45,951 nt of DNA from an uncultured Chloroflexales bacterium (GTDB taxonomy: Bacteria; Chloroflexota; Chloroflexia; Chloroflexales; Chloroflexaceae), in the NCBI GenBank assembly GCA_937902315.1, contig CALGUG010000003.1, forward strand, positions 1-45,951. Direction: 5' to 3'. Positions within the stretch are counted from its first letter, which is position 1. The number at the start of each line of letters is the position of its first letter. This document shows positions 17,049 through 23,004 of the stretch, one piece after another. A program made the position numbers and the translations under genes. A model generated the notes under the pieces. That model saw nothing but the letters and a program-made list of their open reading frames with translations. It made no database searches and was not told the DNA's origin.

Positions 17049-18149
17049 TTACTCTCCGGCGTCGAGGAAGTTTTGCTTTGCTTGGTCTAAGGCCGCTTGG
17101 CTGGCCGGGAAGTAGCCGACCTCAGCGATCTCTTCATTGACATAACTCAGGTAGAAGTTGATAAAGGCGGCGACTTGGGGCTTTTCGGCCATAATCTTGG
17201 CGTCTGAGTAGATGTAGAGCGGGCGCGCCAGCGGATAGCTGCCATCTTCTGCTGTGCTTGCGTTCGGCTCGATGTAGTCGTCGCCCTCTTTGGCGATCGG
17301 AATGGCGCGCAGCTTGCCAGCCGCCTCGTGGTAGTAGGCGAAGCCGAAGTAGCCGATGGCATAAGGGCTGCCCTCGACACCCTGAACCAGCACGTTGTCG
17401 TTTTCGCTGAACTGAGCGCCCGATGTCTGCAGCTTGCTATCGTCGTTGCCCAAAACAACCTCAACGAAGTAGTCGTAGGTGCCGCTATCGGAGCCAGGAC
17501 TATAGATCTGGATCGGCTCGCTCGGGTAGGAGGCGTCGAGATCGCTCCATACTTTGGCATCGCCATTGAAGATCGCGGCCAACTGCGCGAAGTTCAGTCC
17601 TTCGATAAAGTTGTTCTCGCTGCTCACCACAACCGCCAGCGCGTCGGTGCCGACCCGAAACTCGATCGGATCGCGCCCATTGGCCTGGCACTTCTCGCGC
17701 TCTTCGGGCTTGATGGCGCGGCTTGCATTGGCGATATCCGTCTCGGCGGCCACGCAGAAGCGCTCGAAACCGCCGCCCGTGCCTACGCTATCGATCGTGA
17801 TATCGCCGGTGTAACCCTCGTCTTGAAAGCGCTGCGCCATAGCCTGCGAGAGCGGAAAGACGGTCGAGCTGCCCGAACTTATGATATTGCCGCTTACCTC
17901 GAGCGGATTGACTTCAGGCAGTTCGATACCCGAAGCGTTAGCGGCGGGAGCATCAGTTGGCTCTGCTGGAGCTTCGCTTGGAGCGGCAGGCGCTTGGCTC
18001 GGCTCAGGCGGAAGTGGGCTTGTTTGGAGTGCGATGGGAGCGCTGGTCGGGGGAGCTTGTGTCGATGCGCCGCTACAAGCGACTAGAATCGGTACGACAA
18101 GAGCCGTTATCAAACTTGCGGCTAAGGGACGTTTGAACACCAGTTGCAT
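17049..18149 (-). CDS. pstS: Phosphate-binding lipoprotein PstS
   Basis: A 366-residue extracytoplasmic binding protein. The signal ends in the lipobox 'LVAC' with C25 as the lipid-attached residue. A Pro/Ala/Ser-rich linker of about 60 residues follows, then the PBP-like domain. The phosphate-site loops 'SGSSTVFPLSQAMAQRF' and 'VGTGGGFERFCVAAETDIANASR' match PstS. It captures phosphate outside the membrane and delivers it to PstCA. It is the first gene of the operon; the region upstream contains hexamers spaced as in PHO boxes, suggesting induction by phosphate starvation. Confidence 0.95.
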   Translation of the reverse strand: MQLVFKRPLAASLITALVVPILVACSGASTQAPPTSAPIALQTSPLPPEPSQAPAAPSEAPAEPTDAPAANASGIELPEVNPLEVSGNIISSGSSTVFPLSQAMAQRFQDEGYTGDITIDSVGTGGGFERFCVAAETDIANASRAIKPEEREKCQANGRDPIEFRVGTDALAVVVSSENNFIEGLNFAQLAAIFNGDAKVWSDLDASYPSEPIQIYSPGSDSGTYDYFVEVVLGNDDSKLQTSGAQFSENDNVLVQGVEGSPYAIGYFGFAYYHEAAGKLRAIPIAKEGDDYIEPNASTAEDGSYPLARPLYIYSDAKIMAEKPQVAAFINFYLSYVNEEIAEVGYFPASQAALDQAKQNFLDAGE

Positions 18150-18266
18150 AGGGTGTCTCTCCTCTAATCGATCATCACGCTGAGACCTGTGTTGTACCCT
18201 CGATGCGTGGGTGCACCTCAGCGAAAAGTCGCAGCTTGTTTATGTGAGGCTAGCTTAGCCCTGCTC

Positions 18267-18316
18267 TGTTAACTCGCCCGAAAGCGCATGTTATGCTTGT
18301 GTTAAATCGGGGCTAA
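18267..18316 (-). promoter_or_regulatory. PHO-box-like array upstream of pstS
   Basis: Read on the minus strand, TTAGCC (18311-18316), TTAACA (18300-18305), ATAACA (18289-18294) and TTAACA (18267-18272) fall on an exact 11-base period. The skipped position at 18278-18283 reads TTTCGG. PhoB/PhoP-type regulators bind direct repeats of TTAACA-like hexamers spaced by 11 bases. The array ends about 118 bases before the pstS start. Confidence 0.75.
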
Positions 18317-18833
18317 CCCTTGGAAAAATGGATCTGGCCCTGATCTTCACCCTCTTCTTGTGCCCCTTTTTTGTTGAGCGCATTCGCTTGTCTGTCGCCT
18401 ATCAAGCTCATATGGCGGCAACGGTTCTCCCTTCCATTCGCTCCCTAGCGCGTCCGCCTACGGCTACCAAATGGGCTAGCAGCCCTCATCCCCGTCCCTT
18501 CTCCGCTATTGCGGGAAAAGGGAGCGCGGCTCTATCCGGTCAAAAATGGCCTCATGCGCACATTGGGCTGATCAATTCTGAAAGGCTTTTTGGCCTTCGG
18601 CAGAGCAGAACGAGGTTCTTCTTCCTCAGTATTTTGTTTTCCACCTGGCAAGCGTCTTGGCCTTTAACAGATTTGCTATGAGCCTATCGCTGTAAAGCGG
18701 ATGATACATCTTGAGACGAATCGGTACTAATAGATGTAAGAAGGAAAAATACAATCTTCGTGGTGTATCGGTGCTTCGACAGGAGCGATCTACAAGCAAT
18801 CAAGGCTTGTATTCAAGGAAAGGATAGAACTCT
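18317..18833. repeat. Divergent gap pstS / sigma gene: composite repeat copy 6 and degenerate MITE-like element
   Basis: Copy 6 of the composite repeat runs in reverse at about 18414-18475 (core 18449-18466). A CCCTTCTCCGC...GCGGGAAAAGGG hairpin follows near 18496-18522. A degenerate MITE-like right part lies at 18587-18682 (TTGGCCTTCGGCAGAGCAGAACG ... TTTAACAGATTTGCTAT). No gene is seen. The promoter of the sigma gene was not recognised. Confidence 0.6.
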
Positions 18834-19643
18834 ATGGCGGAGGCAGGAAGGAGAGAGAGCCTGCGCACCGTCTGGCAGCGGCTCAGCACAGCGTACGAAT
18901 GGAAGTTGCTTACAGCATCCCAAATCGAACAGCTTTTCGATCGGGCCGAAAACATCATTCTTGAGCTCGACTTCCCAACGGGCAATATGCGTAAACTGGC
19001 CGAAGAAGGCATCAGACGGGCCTATAGCGAGCAGTTGTATCGGGCCTTGCTTGACCGCAAACAACAGGCGGCAGCTGAATTATGGCAGATCTTTCGTCGT
19101 TTGGGCCTGCGCTACTTCTCAAACGAGCAGACCGCCGAAGAGATCGCTCAAGAAGGGGTGTTACGCGTCCTGAGAAATCTCTACATGCTTCAGAACCCGC
19201 AGAGCCTCTTTAGCTGGGCGTTTCGTATCTTCTATTCGCTTAGGAAGGAGCGTCTAGTTCAGCAGAAAAACGAGGACAGCAATACGAGCTATGCCCATGA
19301 AGCGCAGGAAGAACGTAGTCTCGAAGTTGAGTATGCCGATCCAATCGATCTGATCGAGCGTATCGATCAACTGCAGATCGATAATCAATTATTGGATGCA
19401 CTTGATAAAACGCTCACAAATAAGTTAGAGCGATATGTTATCCTACGTATTGTCGCCTTAGGAGACGCTCCTCGTGAGGTAGCACGCGATCTCAATCTGC
19501 CCTTGCATCGTACGCGCCTTGCTAAATCTCGCGCTCTGAAACGTCTTCGCGAAAATACAGCATTTATGCACTTATTGAGAGAGATCACGGGCTTAGCGGA
19601 GTTCACCCAAGGAGTTAGCTATGATGCATCAGAAACCGAATAG
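18834..19643 (+). CDS. ECF-like sigma-70 family factor 1
   Basis: A 269-residue protein, longer than usual ECF factors because of an N-terminal helical extension of about 80 residues. Region 2 is recognisable in 'EEIAQEGVLRVLRNLYMLQNPQSLFSWAFRIFYSLRKERLVQQK', matching the pattern where sigma 2 binds core polymerase and melts the -10 element. Region 4 is the helix-turn-helix 'LERYVILRIVALGDAPREVARDLNLPLHRTRLAKSRALKRLRE', which would read the -35 element. AAGGAAAGG lies about 10 nt before the ATG. The gene overlaps the next one, a zinc-finger anti-sigma candidate, by 23 nt, the usual sigma/anti-sigma arrangement. Target promoters are unknown. Confidence 0.82.
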   Translation: MAEAGRRESLRTVWQRLSTAYEWKLLTASQIEQLFDRAENIILELDFPTGNMRKLAEEGIRRAYSEQLYRALLDRKQQAAAELWQIFRRLGLRYFSNEQTAEEIAQEGVLRVLRNLYMLQNPQSLFSWAFRIFYSLRKERLVQQKNEDSNTSYAHEAQEERSLEVEYADPIDLIERIDQLQIDNQLLDALDKTLTNKLERYVILRIVALGDAPREVARDLNLPLHRTRLAKSRALKRLRENTAFMHLLREITGLAEFTQGVSYDASETE

Positions 19644-20325
19644 AGGTAAGCTTGCGAGCAACAATCTCTATGACGCACTTGAACGTGATCGAAAGCTCAC
19701 CTGCAACCAAGTTCGAGCCCTCTTGGAAGATTTCGTTGCCGCCGAACAGGCCGGCGTCGAAGTCGATTCTGATCTACGCTATAGCTTGCTTTTAGAACAT
19801 CTCGATGACTGCGACGAGTGTATGAGCATATATCAAGAGCTCTCAGAAGCGGCCGATCTGTTCGACAGCGAGCGACTTGAGTATAACAATGCTCCCGAGA
19901 GCCGTGTGCCGAACTTCTTCCCGCCTCAACTACCTTCCTACATCTTGCGATTAATGAATCAGCACCCTCGTCAGGTCGCGATCCATCTGCCTGTTCAGCA
20001 TCCGGTGGAGTGGGTCGGCAAACTGGGAAGCAAACACCGCGAGGCTACCATCTTCAGCGGCTTGCTGAGTGAGCTGCCAGAGCAACCCAAGTTGCAGGTC
20101 AGCGCCCGCCCTTACGATGATCGTTACGTATCGCTGACCGTTCAGGTGCAAAACAAAACAGGCCCGCAAGCCTGGCGCTTCGATCTCCGCGCTGGCGAGT
20201 TCCAAGGCAGCCAAACGAGCGACCAGAACGGTAGCGCCACCTTCCAAAAGATCGATCTCGCTGCCTTAGACGCGCTTGAGATCACCTACCATCCCGTTGA
20301 TGCACAAGCTGAAGATGCAGCCTAA
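19621..20325 (+). CDS. Soluble zinc-finger (ZAS-type) anti-sigma candidate 1
   Basis: A 234-residue protein whose ATG lies inside the end of sigma gene 1, with AAGGAG 6 nt upstream. The N-terminal part has the ZAS signature: C28, then H60-x3-C64-x2-C67 in 'EHLDDCDECMSIYQEL'. ZAS domains clamp sigma regions 2 and 4. No membrane helix is present, unlike most ZAS anti-sigmas. After a linker, residues about 145-230 form a beta-rich domain ending 'FDLRAGEFQGSQTSDQNGSATFQKIDLAALDALEITYHP'. The same layout recurs in the gene at 26221. The anti-sigma role rests on the Zn motif and gene order. Confidence 0.75.
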   Translation: MMHQKPNRGKLASNNLYDALERDRKLTCNQVRALLEDFVAAEQAGVEVDSDLRYSLLLEHLDDCDECMSIYQELSEAADLFDSERLEYNNAPESRVPNFFPPQLPSYILRLMNQHPRQVAIHLPVQHPVEWVGKLGSKHREATIFSGLLSELPEQPKLQVSARPYDDRYVSLTVQVQNKTGPQAWRFDLRAGEFQGSQTSDQNGSATFQKIDLAALDALEITYHPVDAQAEDAA

Positions 20326-20353
20326 TGCATCATAGGGAATTCGTATCGTTTCA

Positions 20354-20522
20354 TTTTGGGGTAGCCTTTCCACACACAGCGATACGAACCCTTTGCGGCG
20401 GGCGGGATGTTGGTAGCCGTAGGCGGACGCGCTGAGAACCTTCTTTGGGGGAAGGACGCGACCGCCAGAGCGCTGAACTCAGCAAGTGGATTTGCTATCA
20501 CCTAGCATAGCGAATCCACTTC
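20354..20522 (+). repeat. Composite intergenic repeat copy 7, long form
   Basis: The core is at 20414-20431. About 150 bases from CATTTTGGGG to TGCTATCAC match the copy at 41688-41840 closely, including CTTTCCAC(A/G)CACAGCGATACG, GGGGGAAGGACG and CCGCCAGAGCGC(T/C)GAACTCAGCAAG. The left part holds TTCGTATCG / CGATACGAA. The right end forms a palindrome AAGTGGATTTGCTAT / ATAGCGAATCCACTT (20488-20522). Confidence 0.75.
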
Positions 20523-20589
20523 TCTGTTTCTCATTCAGCAGCTTGATCTCAAGCGCAGCTCGTTAGAGAGCGAGAAGCAGGAAAAAGCT

Positions 20590-20621
20590 GTGGGATTTCG
20601 CACGGCAGCGCGAAATCCCAC
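20590..20621. repeat. TGTGxGATTTCGC hairpin, copy 1
   Basis: GTGGGATTTCGC (20590-20601) and GCGAAATCCCAC (20610-20621) form a perfect 12-bp stem with an 8-base loop, followed by ACAAC. Related sequences are at 22895-22936 and 28597-28626. All known copies in the window border the sigma/caspase cluster. Confidence 0.65.
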
Positions 20622-20690
20622 ACAACACACCTCGCCAGCTTCTGCTCTGTCGAAGGCCAAAAAAATACAGTAATCGGATGTATTAAAAGA

Positions 20691-20716
20691 AGATGTTGCA
20701 GGTACCTGCAACATCT
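20691..20716 (-). terminator. 26-bp perfect palindrome behind the caspase gene
   Basis: The perfect palindrome is centred on GGTACC, with arms AGATGTTGCAGGT. On the minus strand it is followed by TCTTTTAAT. It lies 76 bases beyond the caspase stop and probably terminates that gene. Confidence 0.65.
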
Positions 20717-20792
20717 CCTCCTAAGCTCCTGGTTTTTTGGCATACAGCGCTTTTACATAATCGACTGCGATCAAAACAGCGTATCGACCCTT

Positions 20793-21752
20793 CTATACTG
20801 ACACATTCGCCAAAGCCAAGGGCCGTCTCGCTCGGCTAGACTGGCTCTCCGATCGCAGTAAGGTGCATTGGTTCATAAGCCGTTGACGGCTTGCCAAAGG
20901 CCGAGAGCGCCGATAACTATGGTTGATCTCTACCAGAGGGCTGCCTTCCGCAGCAGACTCAACCCGATGCGGATAACAGGCGATCGGACAGTGACCTACA
21001 CCCCCTACGATCGTGATGGTTGGCTCTTGTTCGCAATAGATCGCCTCGGCGGCGCTTGTCACGCGACGGTGGATCATGCGATAGAGATCGAACAGATCTA
21101 CATAACCCTCATAGTTCGGAACTCCTTCGCCGCGTAAACCATCAATAAAGGCTTGCCCAAATAAGGTGTAGGGGTGGCGCGCTCTATAGTACGAGGCTTG
21201 GGTCGCACGTCCGGCTGTCAATACCACCAACCCTTCGCCAGTTGTGTCAGATTCGATGGCAGTCTCCTCAAGATCGAAGCGAGGCAGCCGTTTTCTCAGC
21301 CGCGATCCAAGTACATGACCAGCAAAACAGGTATTGATCACACATACCACTTTTCGTGCTGGAATCTCGCGTACCAGCAGTTGCAACTCGTGACTTGTAA
21401 TACCGCTTGAACGCTCGATGCGGTCGTCGTCGCGGAAAATGGCGTCGTGCGGAGCAAAGGCATAACTGCCATCGGTTGTAAATTCTCCGTGACCACAAAA
21501 GTAGAGCAAAATCGTTGCCTGTCGATCGCTTTTTGCCGCTATCTGCTTCAAGCCATTTAAAATAGCTGCCCGAGTTGCCTGCGAACCATACAAACTATGA
21601 ACGTTTTCGGGTCGATATGCGGCGGTGTAGGGATCACGTAGGGCTGTAACGACTGCTTGCGCTTCGTCGCGCGTCACAGGCGCATCCCATTCAGAATTCT
21701 CATACTCGCCTACACCAACCACAAGTGCATGTCCTTGTTCGAATAATCGCAT
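20793..21752 (-). CDS. Caspase-like peptidase (C14 family, p20 domain)
   Basis: A 319-residue cytoplasmic protein with a caspase/metacaspase fold from the N terminus. 'HALVVGVGEYENSEWDAPVTRDEAQAVVTALRD' is the first strand and helix. The catalytic histidine is H88 in 'ILLYFCGHGE' and the catalytic cysteine is C142 in 'VVCVINTCFAGHVLGS'. Metacaspases commonly have Asp two residues before the Cys (DSCHSG); here it is Asn140, so substrate preference may differ. The last 50 residues are basic and not part of the fold. There is no signal peptide or membrane helix. It lies between sigma/anti-sigma pair 1 and a small secreted protein gene, transcribed apart from both. Its target is unknown; a nearby anti-sigma protein is one possibility. 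Confidence 0.85.
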   Translation of the reverse strand: MRLFEQGHALVVGVGEYENSEWDAPVTRDEAQAVVTALRDPYTAAYRPENVHSLYGSQATRAAILNGLKQIAAKSDRQATILLYFCGHGEFTTDGSYAFAPHDAIFRDDDRIERSSGITSHELQLLVREIPARKVVCVINTCFAGHVLGSRLRKRLPRFDLEETAIESDTTGEGLVVLTAGRATQASYYRARHPYTLFGQAFIDGLRGEGVPNYEGYVDLFDLYRMIHRRVTSAAEAIYCEQEPTITIVGGVGHCPIACYPHRVESAAEGSPLVEINHSYRRSRPLASRQRLMNQCTLLRSESQSSRARRPLALANVSV

Positions 21753-21824
21753 ACTTTTTCACCAGAATGTATACAATTCCCCACCTTGATATCGCACATC
21801 AATACATTAGATCAGAACATTTCG

Positions 21825-21853
21825 TTTGACACTTGGCCTCAGCTTTGGGTTCC
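21825..21853 (-). promoter_or_regulatory. Possible ECF-sigma promoter of the caspase gene
   Basis: On the minus strand GGAACC (21848-21853) and GTCAAA (21825-21830) are 17 bases apart, like the GGAAC / CGTC pattern of many ECF promoters. It ends about 73 bases before the ATG. No matching pair was found before the small secreted protein gene or the CHAT gene, so the call is tentative. Confidence 0.35.
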
Positions 21854-22237
21854 TGTTACATATATTTCTTGATAGAACGGCGACCTCCCTTCAAGATCAT
21901 GCATGAATTCAGGATCTTTACATCGATTTTTGTGGAAAGCTGTTTTCAAGCAGATTTCTTATAAATGGCTATAACGGAATAGTTTGGATCTAGCTTTACT
22001 TTAAACCCTCCATACGTCCACAAATGCGCTTCTCTACTCGGCCGCTTATCACGAAACAATAGCGTTTTAGTGCATCGTAAAGCGATTTAGACGCAAAATA
22101 ACTCTGCACTTTTTTTGCTCAGAATATGCGCAATTTGCTCTCGAAATTGCCTCTTCAAAGCTGATACGTTTTTTCGAGCGTTTCCTCTTGTCTGGTAGTT
22201 GGGCACGGTGCTCGACACAAGACAAAAGGAGCGTTCC
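21854..22237. other. Divergent AT-rich region between caspase and small secreted protein genes
   Basis: No gene, repeat-family member or clear hairpin is seen. It must hold the promoter of the small secreted protein gene. GAAAC (around 22053) and CGTA (around 22076) resemble ECF boxes but are 18 bases apart, so no call is made. Confidence 0.4.
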
Positions 22238-22453
22238 ATGCGTAAGAAAATTTCACGTTGGTTAGCCGCTACTGGTCTGGCACTCGGCGTCGCTTATGCC
22301 ATCACTCTTGGTGCAACTCCCACTACGACTTATGCAAACGATGATGATCCGCCTCCTCCGACCCCGACCATTGTCAATGGCGGCGGCGGCGGCGGTAACA
22401 GTACCAATGGCAACAACCCCGGCGGTAGCGGTAGCGGCACGGGTGGCGGCTAG
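22238..22453 (+). CDS. Small secreted Gly/Asn-rich protein
   Basis: A 71-residue product from the ATG at 22238, with AAAGGAGCG before it; a longer start at 22199 would lack a ribosome site and spoil the signal peptide. The signal peptide 'MRKKISRWLAATGLALGVAYAITLGA' probably ends at 'TTTYA'. The mature part of about 35 residues begins 'NDDDPPPPTPTIVNGG' and finishes in a flexible Gly/Ser/Asn tail. No known family was recognised. A strong terminator follows. It lies inside the sigma/caspase cluster between the two protease genes and could be its secreted product or signal, which is only a guess. Confidence 0.75.
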   Translation: MRKKISRWLAATGLALGVAYAITLGATPTTTYANDDDPPPPTPTIVNGGGGGGNSTNGNNPGGSGSGTGGG

Positions 22454-22497
22454 AGCACAACGCTAAGAAGTTGACGAGCACACTTGACATTGCAACA

Positions 22498-22533
22498 GAA
22501 AGGCGCTGCGAAGCCTCGCAGCGCCTTTCTTTT
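22498..22533 (+). terminator. Terminator of the small secreted protein gene
   Basis: GAAAGGCGCTGCG (22498-22510) and CGCAGCGCCTTTC (22517-22529) form a perfect 13-bp stem with a 6-base loop, followed by TTTTC. Confidence 0.9.
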
Positions 22534-22548
22534 CATTCGTTTCCTTCA

Positions 22549-22625
22549 GCGCTCTGGCGGTGGGGTCTCTAGCCCAAAGCGGGCTTTTGGCGCGTCCGCC
22601 TACGGCTACCAACATCCTGCCCGTC
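22549..22625 (-). repeat. Composite intergenic repeat, copy 8
   Basis: Reverse orientation with core 22591-22608, preceded by CGCTCTGGCGG and followed by CAACATCCTGCCCG. It lies directly behind the terminator of the small secreted protein gene, in the 551-base convergent gap before the CHAT gene. Confidence 0.75.
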
Positions 22626-22683
22626 ACCATACAGTGCTATTCAGTGTGTCGAAAGCGCCCCTCAACTACGACACATACACAGC

Positions 22684-22809
22684 TTATATCAAATCCGGTT
22701 AATTAGGTTCTCTTTGGCCTTCGGCAGAGTGGAACGTGACTATGTTGCCTTTTCTCGTTTTTGTTTTTTACGTTATAAGAGCGCAAGTCTTTAAACGGAT
22801 TTGCTATTA
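22684..22809 (+). repeat. Complete MITE-like element
   Basis: A 126-base element begins TTATATCAAATCCGGTTAAT and ends TTTAAACGGATTTGCTATTA; the ends are imperfect inverted repeats. Inside are GGCCTTCGGCAGAGTGGAACGTGAC and CGTTATAAGAGCGCAAGTC. It is the clearest full copy in the window and carries no gene. Confidence 0.7.
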
Positions 22810-22894
22810 CGTAGCAGCTAGCTTTCTACGATTGATGCCGAATTCGCTTTAAAGAGCTGTATGCTTACAAGGTGGGAGAATACAAAGGGGAAAA

Positions 22895-22936
22895 GTTGTG
22901 TGCGATTTCGCACCATCGCGCGCAATCGCACACAAC
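22895..22936. repeat. TGTGxGATTTCGC hairpin, copy 2
   Basis: GTTGTGTGCGATT (22895-22907) and AATCGCACACAAC (22924-22936) form a perfect 13-bp stem; part of the 16-base interior can pair further. It lies 70 bases beyond the CHAT gene stop. Confidence 0.65.
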
Positions 22937-23004
22937 TCAAAGAGACGGGTTTTGCGCTGCCGAAGCTCAATGGCCCGTTTGTCCAAAGAGGCAAAAGGGG
23001 ATGA

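Noticed and set aside
20488..20522. Palindrome AAGTGGATTTGCTAT / ATAGCGAATCCACTT as a phage attachment site
   Set aside because: No integrase or tRNA gene is nearby; it is the end of the long composite repeat.
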